Assembly: GCA_030141605.1 (NCBI GenBank) | Contig: JAQGDQ010000355.1 | Span: forward strand, 62,501 to 126,500 | Reading direction: 5' to 3' | Source of the DNA: Tubiluchus corallicola | Taxonomy: Eukaryota > Priapulida > Priapulimorpha > Priapulimorphida > Tubiluchidae | Length of the DNA stretch: 64,000 nucleotides | Shown here: one piece after another, positions 33,390-64,000 of the stretch | Position numbering within the stretch: position 1 is the first letter of the stretch | Layout: each line of letters starts with the position of its first letter | The notes under the pieces: generated by a model | Database searches by the model: none | What the model was told of the DNA's origin: nothing | What the model saw: the letters and a program-made list of their open reading frames with translations, nothing else | Translations under genes and position numbers: made by a program

Positions 33390-34580
33390 CTTTGTAAGGT
33401 TCTTACACATAGCTAAACTAGATATTGCTGTAGTATAGTCTGTGGGAAGGGCTTCCTACCTATCACCCATCCTTTCGTAATATACTATAACCTATCCATG
33501 CATAACATGATCTTGGAAAGTGCATGACACAGATATCCAGGAGGGTACAGTGTAACTGCTGAATCTGAAAGCAGCCAAAAATGCTTTAACTCTTAACTTT
33601 AACTTTACTTTACGAAAATGGTTAAAATCCTAAACTTGATTATATAAGAGTCTGAAGCACTAAACTTGTGCACATCTACTATTTGACTGATCTAACATAA
33701 AGAGACTATCAGTGGTGATACCAAACTACTTCAGTTTTGATGTTGTGGATGGAGCTTTATTCACACTGATGAGATGTTGGAACTCTCTACGATGTGTCTT
33801 ATTCTAAACTACACAGAGACGCGTGACTAGCCACCAGTGTCCAGACGTTGTGGATCGTGCACGTATCCTGAGTCAACCACAGAGACTTGTGAGCCATTCC
33901 TTAGTTCATGTTTGATTGGTGCTGCAGCCGGCGTCATCACCGTTGATTGTTATGGCCATAGACTTGAAGTCGTTGATGTGTTGCTGTGACTGACTGGAGT
34001 GAGCTACGTCCGCGGACTCCTATCCTATGTCCTTGTCCTCTCAGGGGAAGGGTTAACTGATAAGTAGATATTTTGTTTTCTTTTCACTTTGTTATTTTTG
34101 TTATTCTTAACTGCCTTTATGCGAAACTGTTATTGATATTATAACCTGTTCTGATTTATCTAAACAGAGTAAAAAGTGAATAAAAATAGTAAACATAATC
34201 ATAATCTTTTCCTCCATTTCATATAAGATTTTGTTGTCTGAATGTTTGGAATCTATGTATGTCATGGTCAACATGGAAAACCATAATGCCTAAGTAGACC
34301 CCCGTAAAACGTAACATCAAGCCTTAGACCCGCTGGTTTTTCAAGTGAGCCCTTCGACATTGCAACCTCACTAAAGATATATTAATTATACCTGTGTCGT
34401 TGAATTTTGGTTCATATGCCTTGTTGCCCTCTGGAAAATTGTAGGACAACAACCGCCCACGTATGTTGCACAACCCTTTTATTGTGAATAAAAGATGACG
34501 CGACAGGGTAGTCAGATTTGTGGATGAGTTGGGAGGTAAAGAGTTGCACCCCCACCATAAAAATCTACTAGCTCCCAACA
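33390..34580 (+). repeat. 5' LTR of the Gmr1-type element
   Basis: About 1.19 kb, starting CTTTGTAAGGTTCTTACAC and ending AGCTCCCAACA. It matches the copy at 38873-40059 with about 25-30 differences by eye (roughly 97-98% identity). The 5 bp before it, ATGAC (33385-33389), recurs right after the 3' LTR (40060-40064), consistent with a 5-bp target duplication. If the terminal TG is taken as the true edge, the LTR starts at 33393 and no duplication is visible. Confidence 0.88.
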
Positions 34581-35165
34581 TATTTGGTGGCAACGGTTTT
34601 CTTTATAACAAACCCATTTTACAAAGTTGCAAATGTTTATTTTTCATTCTGCTTAGTAGTTTTGCTTAAGTAGACTAACCAAGTTATTAACCTTGGAGTA
34701 AAGTATCAAAGTTGTTTTAGGTGAATGAAAGAAGCCATACAGTATTAAGCTGTCAAATTTGGCCCTACATATTAATATTGTTAATTTCGCTTGAAATTTG
34801 GATTTAGTGTTATCTGCCTGAAGTTATTGATATGATTGTTGTTGTGGTTAGGATTATTTCTATTTGAGCCATTGAATGCATGTCGATTAATTGTCTTAGT
34901 TTACAGTGCTATTACTGTCTTACAAGTCTGCGTTTTTCAGTCAGCTGTTTTGATAAGAAATTTCCACTCAGACGGTGTGACCCAGATAACGTTAGCTGGT
35001 CACATTCAGATAAATTTGCGTTTATAAACGGCTGCATGTAAAACCGGTAGCTGGTAAATATAGAGCCATTGAAAATTTTATTGCTCTCAGCTGTCCTTGA
35101 ACGATAGTAAAGCGTTTAACATTACCTTATTGATACAAAGTTTATTATAGAAGCCAGGTGACTTA
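34581..35165 (+). other. LTR-element leader: primer site, no gag
   Basis: Shortly after the LTR comes TTTGGTGGCAACGG, which could serve as a tRNA primer site (TGG start). The rest, about 570 bp, holds only small frames (34836-35027, 63 codons) without a capsid or zinc-knuckle motif. Gag and protease appear to be absent from this copy. Confidence 0.6.
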
Positions 35166-38100
35166 TTGGTTGTTCAGTTAAACTGGAATTGCAAATCCCT
35201 GCTCATTATTGTACCATGGATGAATTCACGCATGACGAGTACTTCTTGTCAAACTTTGAAGGATGCCTTAAAGGTAGATGCTTGGACCAATCCTAAGGAG
35301 CGGATCCTAAATGATCCTAAGCATACCATTTCTTGTTCGCCAGATGTACTTGTTGCTACTCGGTCTCAAGCACGCAAACAAAACCTTGAGCAACGAATAC
35401 AAAAGGATGCAGTAAAGATGCTTACTGATGAACAAAAGCAAGGAAGTCTCAAGGAGACTGATAGTGCAGATACACTTCCAAATAGCCCAAATACTCTAGC
35501 AGCAGAGTATCAAGACACAGATCTTTTAGCAAGTGTCAACAGGATTAAACTTGCTGCTGAGCAAAGAGAGGATGCCACTCTCAGAAATCTTTTTGATCAT
35601 CTTCTGATGTATTCTGAAGCAAAGAAACAAGGATCAGGATACTTTCTCAGAGATAATGTCTTATTCCTTCTCAAGAAAAAGAAGCGAGACAATTCCTTCT
35701 TGGAGTTACTAGTAGTACCTTCCACCAGAAGATTACAGGTTCTTGAGCTTGCACATGATGCTAGAACTGCCGCCCATTTTGGGATACGGAAAACAACTCA
35801 TCGTGTTCTTGACTATTATACTTGGCCAGGGGTCCATTCTGCCATAAAGAAGTACATTAAAACTTGCACTTCATGTCAGAAAACCAGCCGTATAATGAAA
35901 GCAGATAGAGCTAGACTCAAACCACTTCCTATTATTGAAAAACCGTTTGCAAGGTTGAATATTGACATTATTGGCCCTCTGCAAAAAACGAAGCAAGGCA
36001 ACAGATATGCTCTTACAATAATTGACCAAGCAACCCGTTTTCCAGATTGCTACCCCATGAAGAACCAAACAGCATCTTCTGTAGCGGATGCTCTTACTCA
36101 CTTCATGTGTAGACATGGAATTCCTGAAGAAATCCATTGTGATCAAGGAACACAGTTCAAATCTACACTGATCAAGGATCTCGAGGAGGCCATACATATT
36201 AAAGGTATACTCTCCACTCCATACCATCCTGAATCAAATGGTTTGGTAGAGAAGATGAATGATGTTCTGAAACAGTCCATTAAGAAACTGGCCATCGATC
36301 ACAAAGAGTCAGACTGGGACGAACTATTACCTTTTATACTCTTTGCATATAGAGAAGTGCCACAGAAGAGTACAGGCTATAGTCCTTTTGAATTGGCTTA
36401 TGGCTACCCAGTCAATGACCCAATGGCTACTTTATCTAGAAGATGGGGACTAAAACAATCTTCATCACCACAAGATGTTGATGAGTATGTTGCAACAATT
36501 CTGCATAGAATGGAAGACAGCACTGACAATGTCAGAGAGTCACTCAAGAAAGCAAAGATTGCACAAGCCGAGTGGTATGATAGAAAATCTAGAGATCGTT
36601 CTCTTGAGATAGGCTCACTGGTTAAACTTCTTCTTCCTAAGTCCAAAAAGAAAATGCAAAAACAGTGGAAAGGTCCATATGAGGTTGTGGACAAAATCTC
36701 AGACCACGTATACAAAATTGCTTTAGGTGGCCGAAAGAAGAAACAACAGAATTTTCATATCAATCTCATTCAACCTTGGTATTCAAGAGATGAGACAGAA
36801 ATCCTCTTCTCACAGAACATACTACCGAAGACTGCCCTTCAGCTGATGGCATCTTCCATAGATAGTCCTTCTCTCTTATCGGTTCATTCAGATTTCCCAG
36901 AATTCTATGATGATACTTCTTCTGATTCACCAATGCAGGAAGGCAAACTGGATGACAGTTGTTTTCCACCATCAAAGGTAGAACGAAAACAAACTGTTGA
37001 TGATATAAAATATCCAGAACATCTAGATGAAACAAAAGTCAAAGAACTGAAGAATGCTCTTGAACAGTTCACGGATGTTTTTTCAGATATTCCAAGAAAG
37101 ACAAACCTCATTGAACATGAGATATTGATAAACACTGACAAGCCCATTTCTTCTAATTATAATCGTTCTGCACAAACTCAGCGAGAAGCGATATACAAAG
37201 AAATTAAAGAAATGGAGATGTTAGGCGTCATCGAAAAATCTGATAGTCCTTGGGCTAGTCCGATAGTAATTGTTCCTAAGGAAGATAATACAATTCGTTT
37301 TTGCATTGACTTCAGAAAGGTCAACAAAGTTACACACTTCGATAACTATCCTCTTCCAAGAATGGACGAAATGTTAGATGAGTTACAAGGTGCTCACTAC
37401 ATCACTAGTCTCGACATGACTAAATACTATTGGCAAGTTCCAATGAAAGAAAGCTCTAAACCAATTACAGCTTTCGTTACTGAATTTGGAAAATGGCACT
37501 TTAACGTAATGCCTTTCGGCTTATGTAATTCAAGTGCAACAGCTCAAAGACTAGTGGACCAAGTCCTAGAACCTATCATTCAACATGCCCGCGGCTACAT
37601 AGATGATGTGATAATAAAGAGTAATACGTGGGAAGAACATCTTGATCATATTCATCAAGTTCTTTCACTAATCAGAGAAGCTGGTCTTACAGTAAAACCA
37701 CTGAAATGTAACTTTGCACAAACAGAAACTAAGTTTCTCGGTCATATCATTGGCAATAGTCAGATCAAACCACAACCACAAAAAATTGAAGCAATTTCTA
37801 ACTTTCCTCGTCCAATGACAAAAAAACAAGTCCGCTCATTTCTTGGTCTTGTTGGCTTTTATCGCCGTTTTGTCCCTGGTTTTGCAAAAATTGCTGCTCC
37901 CCTATTTGAACTGACACAAAAACACAAACCCAATGATATTCACTGGTCAACAGAGTGTGAGAACAGTTTTGAAAAACTACGTAACTCGTTACACTCAGAA
38001 TCAGTACTGAAAAGTCCAAACTTTTCCAAGCCGGTTAAATTAACAACAGATGCTAGTTTTCAAGGCTTAGGTGCCATACTGACACAAGTTGACGATGATG

Positions 38101-38396
38101 GCAATGAAAAACCTATTACATACTTAAGCCGCAAACTCTCAAGTGCAGAATCTAGGTACTCTATAGTAGAATTAGAACTGCTTGCTATTATCTATGCAGT
38201 TGAAAAACTTCGCTGCTACTTGTTAGGTCGAAAGTTTACAATATGCACAGATCAAAGAAGTCTAACGTTTCTACACCAAATGAGAAATAAAAACAGAAAG
38301 ATCTGTAGATGGTCTCTTCTTCTCTCAGAATATAATTTTGACATAGAATACAAGAAAGGTTCTGAAAATCTTGCTGATGTTTTCTCAAGAGCCTAA
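35166..38396 (+). CDS. Ty3/gypsy pol with order integrase-RT-RNase H (Gmr1-type)
   Basis: Intact 1,076-codon frame. Domains in order: HH-CC zinc finger (histidines near residue 196, CTSC near 235); integrase core with D in NIDIIGPL (about 265), D in HCDQG (about 325) and E in VEKMN (about 361), spacing D-35-E; GPY/F module (QWKGPYEV, about 500); reverse transcriptase (SPWASPIVIVPK near 695, active site GYIDDV near 810); RNase H (TTDAS near 962, VELELLA near 1003, CTDQRSL near 1029). In ordinary Ty3/gypsy elements integrase follows RNase H, so here it precedes RT as in copia and in the Gmr1 clade. No aspartic protease is seen at the N-terminus, which opens with a linker-like TRSQAR. The element could not move alone without Gag from elsewhere. 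Confidence 0.92.
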   Translation: MVVQLNWNCKSLLIIVPWMNSRMTSTSCQTLKDALKVDAWTNPKERILNDPKHTISCSPDVLVATRSQARKQNLEQRIQKDAVKMLTDEQKQGSLKETDSADTLPNSPNTLAAEYQDTDLLASVNRIKLAAEQREDATLRNLFDHLLMYSEAKKQGSGYFLRDNVLFLLKKKKRDNSFLELLVVPSTRRLQVLELAHDARTAAHFGIRKTTHRVLDYYTWPGVHSAIKKYIKTCTSCQKTSRIMKADRARLKPLPIIEKPFARLNIDIIGPLQKTKQGNRYALTIIDQATRFPDCYPMKNQTASSVADALTHFMCRHGIPEEIHCDQGTQFKSTLIKDLEEAIHIKGILSTPYHPESNGLVEKMNDVLKQSIKKLAIDHKESDWDELLPFILFAYREVPQKSTGYSPFELAYGYPVNDPMATLSRRWGLKQSSSPQDVDEYVATILHRMEDSTDNVRESLKKAKIAQAEWYDRKSRDRSLEIGSLVKLLLPKSKKKMQKQWKGPYEVVDKISDHVYKIALGGRKKKQQNFHINLIQPWYSRDETEILFSQNILPKTALQLMASSIDSPSLLSVHSDFPEFYDDTSSDSPMQEGKLDDSCFPPSKVERKQTVDDIKYPEHLDETKVKELKNALEQFTDVFSDIPRKTNLIEHEILINTDKPISSNYNRSAQTQREAIYKEIKEMEMLGVIEKSDSPWASPIVIVPKEDNTIRFCIDFRKVNKVTHFDNYPLPRMDEMLDELQGAHYITSLDMTKYYWQVPMKESSKPITAFVTEFGKWHFNVMPFGLCNSSATAQRLVDQVLEPIIQHARGYIDDVIIKSNTWEEHLDHIHQVLSLIREAGLTVKPLKCNFAQTETKFLGHIIGNSQIKPQPQKIEAISNFPRPMTKKQVRSFLGLVGFYRRFVPGFAKIAAPLFELTQKHKPNDIHWSTECENSFEKLRNSLHSESVLKSPNFSKPVKLTTDASFQGLGAILTQVDDDGNEKPITYLSRKLSSAESRYSIVELELLAIIYAVEKLRCYLLGRKFTICTDQRSLTFLHQMRNKNRKICRWSLLLSEYNFDIEYKKGSENLADVFSRA

Positions 38397-38872
38397 ATTC
38401 GAATTGTTAGGTTAAGTAGAGCTTGATCTCCAATGAATAAGCATTTACTTGCTAAGATATTTCCTTTTTTCTTGCAAATTACCTTAGTGTGAAAAACATT
38501 AAAGTCAATGTATACATGTTATTGAATAATGTGATTTTGTTACTAATATAGTAATTATTTGGATAAATGTACATGTATTTTGTTTTGCAATGTGTACAAA
38601 TATTTGCATGTCCAGTACGACAGAATTTTGGTCAAATTTAGTTTGCAGTTGCTGATTGTTATTTTTTTAATGCGACACATCACTCTTGCGTTGTTTTGAA
38701 ATACCTTTGACTAATGTGTGAGTTATTACCTAACTTGATTTATTTTGTTATGTATATTGATGGATAAGTCAGTTTTGCTATGTTTGCGTATTAGCCAATT
38801 GTTGTGCTTTTGGTCCAAGAATGTTATTACTTTAGACTTAAAAATCCCTAACAATTGTCTTCAAAGGGGGGT
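38397..38872 (+). other. LTR-element 3' leader and polypurine tract
   Basis: Non-coding stretch between pol and the 3' LTR. It ends CAAAGGGGGGT (about 38862-38872), a polypurine tract directly against the LTR. Confidence 0.7.
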
Positions 38873-40059
38873 CTTTTGTAAGGTTCTTACACATAGCTAA
38901 ACTAGATATTGCTGTAGTATAGTCTGTGGGAAGGGCTTCCTACCTATCACCCCTCCTTTCGTAATATACTATAACCTATCCATGCATAACATGATCTTGG
39001 AAAGTGCATGACACAGATATCCAGGAGAGTACAGTGTAACTGCTGAATCTGAAAGCAGCCAAAAATGCTTTAACTCTTAACTTTAACTTTACTTTACGAA
39101 AATGGTTAAAATCCTAAACTTGATTATAAGAGTCTTTGAAGTACTAAACTTGTGCACATCTACTATTTGACTGATCTAACATAAAGAGACTATCAGTGGT
39201 GATACCAAACTACTTCAGTTTTGATGTTGTGGATGGAGCTTTATTCACACTGATGAGATGTTGGAACTTTCTGCGATGTGTCTTATTCTAAACTACATGG
39301 AAAGGCGTGACTAGCCACCAGTGTCCAGACGTTGTGGATTGTGGACGTATCCTGAGTCAACCACAGAGACTTGTGAGCCATTCCTTAGTTCATGTTTGAT
39401 TGGTGCTGCAGCCGGCGTCATCACCGTTGATTGTTATGGCCATAGACTTGAAGTCGTTGATGTGTTGCTGTGACTGACTGGAGTGAGCTACGTCCGCGGA
39501 CTCCTCTCCCATGTCCTTGTCCTCTCAGGGGAAGGGTTAACTGATAAGTAGACATTTTGTTTTCTTTCCACTTTGTCATTTTTGTTATTATGCTTTTATG
39601 CGAAACTGTTATTGATAATTTAACCTGTTCTGATTTATCTAAACAGAGTAAAAAGTGAATAAAAATAGTAAACATAATCATAATCTTTTCCTCCATTTCA
39701 TATAAGATTTTGTTGTTGGTATGTTCGGAATCTATGTATGTCATGGTCAACATGGAAAACCATAACGCCTAAGTAGACCCCCGTAAAACGTAACATCAAG
39801 CCTTAGACCCGCTGGTTTTTCAAGTGAGCCCTTCGACATTGCAACCTCACTAAAGATATATTAATTATACCTGTGTCGTTGAATTTTGGTTCATATGCCT
39901 TGTTGCCCTCTGGAAAATTGTAGGACAACAACCGCCCACGTATGTTGCACAACCCTTTTATTGTGAATGAAAGATGACGCGACAGGGTAGTCAGATTTGT
40001 GGATGAGTTGGGAGGTAAAGAGTTGCACCCCCACCATAAAAATCTACTAGCTCCCAACA
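38873..40059 (+). repeat. 3' LTR of the Gmr1-type element
   Basis: Starts CTTTTGTAAGGTTC and ends AGCTCCCAACA, paired with 33390-34580. It is followed by ATGAC (40060-40064), the likely target duplication. The frame on its - strand is a by-product shared with the other LTR. Confidence 0.88.
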
Positions 40060-40341
40060 ATGACATACTTACATAATGAACTACAAAGGTTTCAAAGACT
40101 TTTTGTGATAAGAACAAGGTTTTAAGAATATTTAGACTTTTACAAATTTTCCAAACAAAATTCACCATAGTTATTATTAACCTAATTAACATTATAGCCT
40201 AAAGAAAACGAAGCAACTGATTCACCGAAGTTCACATGTCAAATCAAATTTATTATTTGCATAAAATCTATTGGTAAAACAAAAATGAACAGATATTTCA
40301 AAATGCAATCATTATCACTGGCATGTTAACAAAATTAAAAA

Positions 40342-40347
40342 TTTATT
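40342..40347 (-). terminator. Candidate polyadenylation signal, cadherin gene
   Basis: AATAAA on the - strand (TTTATT on +), about 100 bp past the cadherin stop codon. It would give a 3' UTR of about 120 bp, ending before the LTR element. Confidence 0.5.
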
Positions 40348-40444
40348 CTCGTTCATAATTCAATCCACGAATCCTATGTAAATGATATCAACGTTTGATA
40401 CGTGATACCAATGATACCAGGTTTTCGAAAAAACAGTCCACTGA

Positions 40445-62700
<22,256 letters not shown>

Positions 62701-62889
62701 CTGTATAAAGATAAATGCTTAGAAGATAAAGCATGAACGTACGTGCTGAACATAACTTGTTTTTGTGAGTAGGCTTGAAATAAGAAAAAAAATTCCTTGG
62801 GATTCAATCACCCAGGAGCTTGAACAAAACGTTGAAGCCACTTTATAGTCTCACAAAAAATTGTTTCTTTCTTTCAGGGTAAACTAATG

Positions 62890-64000
62890 TGCTATTGTAA
62901 GACTATAAAGGGCATTCCTCATAAAGTAAAGAAATAAATAATCTCTTTTGAGACCAATGCATAAAGTGCATTCCTTGTGCAGTAAAGTAAGCTATTATGA
63001 AATTACAAAGTGTATTCCTCCTGAAGTAAAGAAATGAGTAAGCTATTATGAAATTACAAAGTGCATTCCTCCTGAGGTAAAGAAATGTGTAAGCTATTTT
63101 GAGATTATAAAGTGCATTCCTTCTGAATTAAAGAAATGAGTAAACTATTGTGCGTCCATAAAGTGCATTCCTCCTGAAGTAAAGAAATGAGTAAACTATT
63201 ATGAGATTATAAAGTGCATTCCTCCTGAAGTAAAGAAATGAGTAAACTATTATGAGATTATAAAGTGCATTCCTCCTGAAGTAAAGAAATGAGTAAACTA
63301 TTATGAGATTATAAAGTGCATTCCTCCTGAAGTAAAGAAATGAGTAAACTATTATGAGATTACAAAGTGCAAGTGCAAGAAATGAGTAAGCTATTGTGCG
63401 TCTATCAAGTGCATTCCTTCTGAAGTAAAGAAATGAGTAAACTATTATGAGATTATAAAGTGCATTTCTTCTGAAGTAAAGAAATGAGTAATCTATTGTG
63501 CGTCTACCAAGTGCATTCCTTCTGAAGTAAAGAAATGAGTAATCTATTGTGAGATTATAAAGTGCATTCCTCCTAAAGTAAAGAAATGAGTAAGCTATTA
63601 TGAGATTATAAAGTGCATTCATCCTGAAGTAAAGAAATGAGTAAACTATTATGAGATTATAAAGTGCATTCCTTCTGAAGTAAAGAAATGAGTAAACTAT
63701 TATGAGATTATAAAGTGCATTTCTTCTGAAGTAAAGAAATGAGTAATCTATTGTGCGTCTACCAAGTGCATTCCTTCTGAAGTAAAGAAATGAGTAATCT
63801 ATTGTGAGATTATAAAGTGCATTCCCCCTAAAGTAAAGAAATGAGTAAGCTATTATGAGATTATAAAGTGCATTCCTCCTGAAGTAAAGAAATGAGTAAA
63901 CTATTATGAGATTATAAAGTGCATTCATCCTAAAGTAAAGAAATGAGTAATCTATTGTGCGTCTATAAAGTGTATTCCTCCTGAAGTAAAGAAATGAGTA
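62890..64000. repeat. 51-bp minisatellite, continues past the window edge
   Basis: About 21 units of TGAGTAAACTATTATGAGAT, TATAAAGTGCATTCCTCCTG, AAGTAAAGAAA; one unit near 63370 is shortened. A second unit type carries TGTGCGTCTATCAAG in place of ATGAGATTATAAAG. The unit is a multiple of three, hence the 266-codon - frame. It lies in the cadherin intron upstream of the first visible exon. Confidence 0.95.

Noticed and set aside
34324-34593. 89-codon - strand frame (repeated in 39803-40192)
   Set aside because: It lies within both LTRs and is a by-product of LTR sequence.
63128-63928. 266-codon frame on the - strand
   Set aside because: Product of the 51-bp minisatellite; no start context, splice sites or domain.

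Overview
This is animal (metazoan) genomic DNA: AT-rich, with intron-split genes, GT-AG splice sites, dense transposon debris and several minisatellites. The host cannot be named from the sequence. An N-terminal chitin-binding type-2 domain in a multi-sushi protein points to an invertebrate. The INT-RT-RNaseH gypsy element and the 5S-rRNA-headed SINE are types best known from deuterostomes, which is only a weak hint.

Two long genes converge tail to tail. On the + strand (14672 to about 32275) lies a secreted protein that I reconstructed exon by exon: signal peptide, chitin-binding type-2 domain, 23 sushi/CCP domains, two EGF domains, and a possible short terminal exon with AATAAA. All eleven main exons join in phase and give about 1,597 residues. 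On the - strand (62700 down to 40445) lies the 3' half of a cadherin: nine exons, 514 codons plus stop, all in phase, encoding four complete cadherin repeats and part of a fifth, one membrane helix, and a cytoplasmic tail of about 25 residues. Its 5' part lies beyond the right edge. A third, weaker gene call is a first exon of a type II membrane protein on the - strand at 4509-4803.

Layout. 1-5 kb: mostly non-coding, one MITE and the type II membrane exon. 5.3-8.0 kb: a dead non-LTR retrotransposon broken by three nested insertions, two with clear target duplications and one that fits a TTAA target. 8.4-14.5 kb: microsatellites, a 5S-derived SINE, TTAA-type MITEs and another LINE tail. 14.7-32.3 kb: the sushi gene with MITEs, a probable solo LTR and a second 5S-SINE in its introns. 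33.4-40.1 kb: a complete LTR element with an intact 1,076-codon pol whose domain order is integrase, reverse transcriptase, RNase H and no recognisable gag, inserted in a LINE tail. 40.3-64 kb: the cadherin gene, whose introns hold five large minisatellites (93, 48, 27/30, 59 and 51 bp units).

The observations I rate highest are a 43/46-bp minisatellite that has multiplied the 3' splice site in front of a sushi exon, the Gmr1-type retroelement, the concentration of mostly multiple-of-three minisatellites inside one cadherin gene, and a basic furin-site-like insertion inside the first sushi domain.
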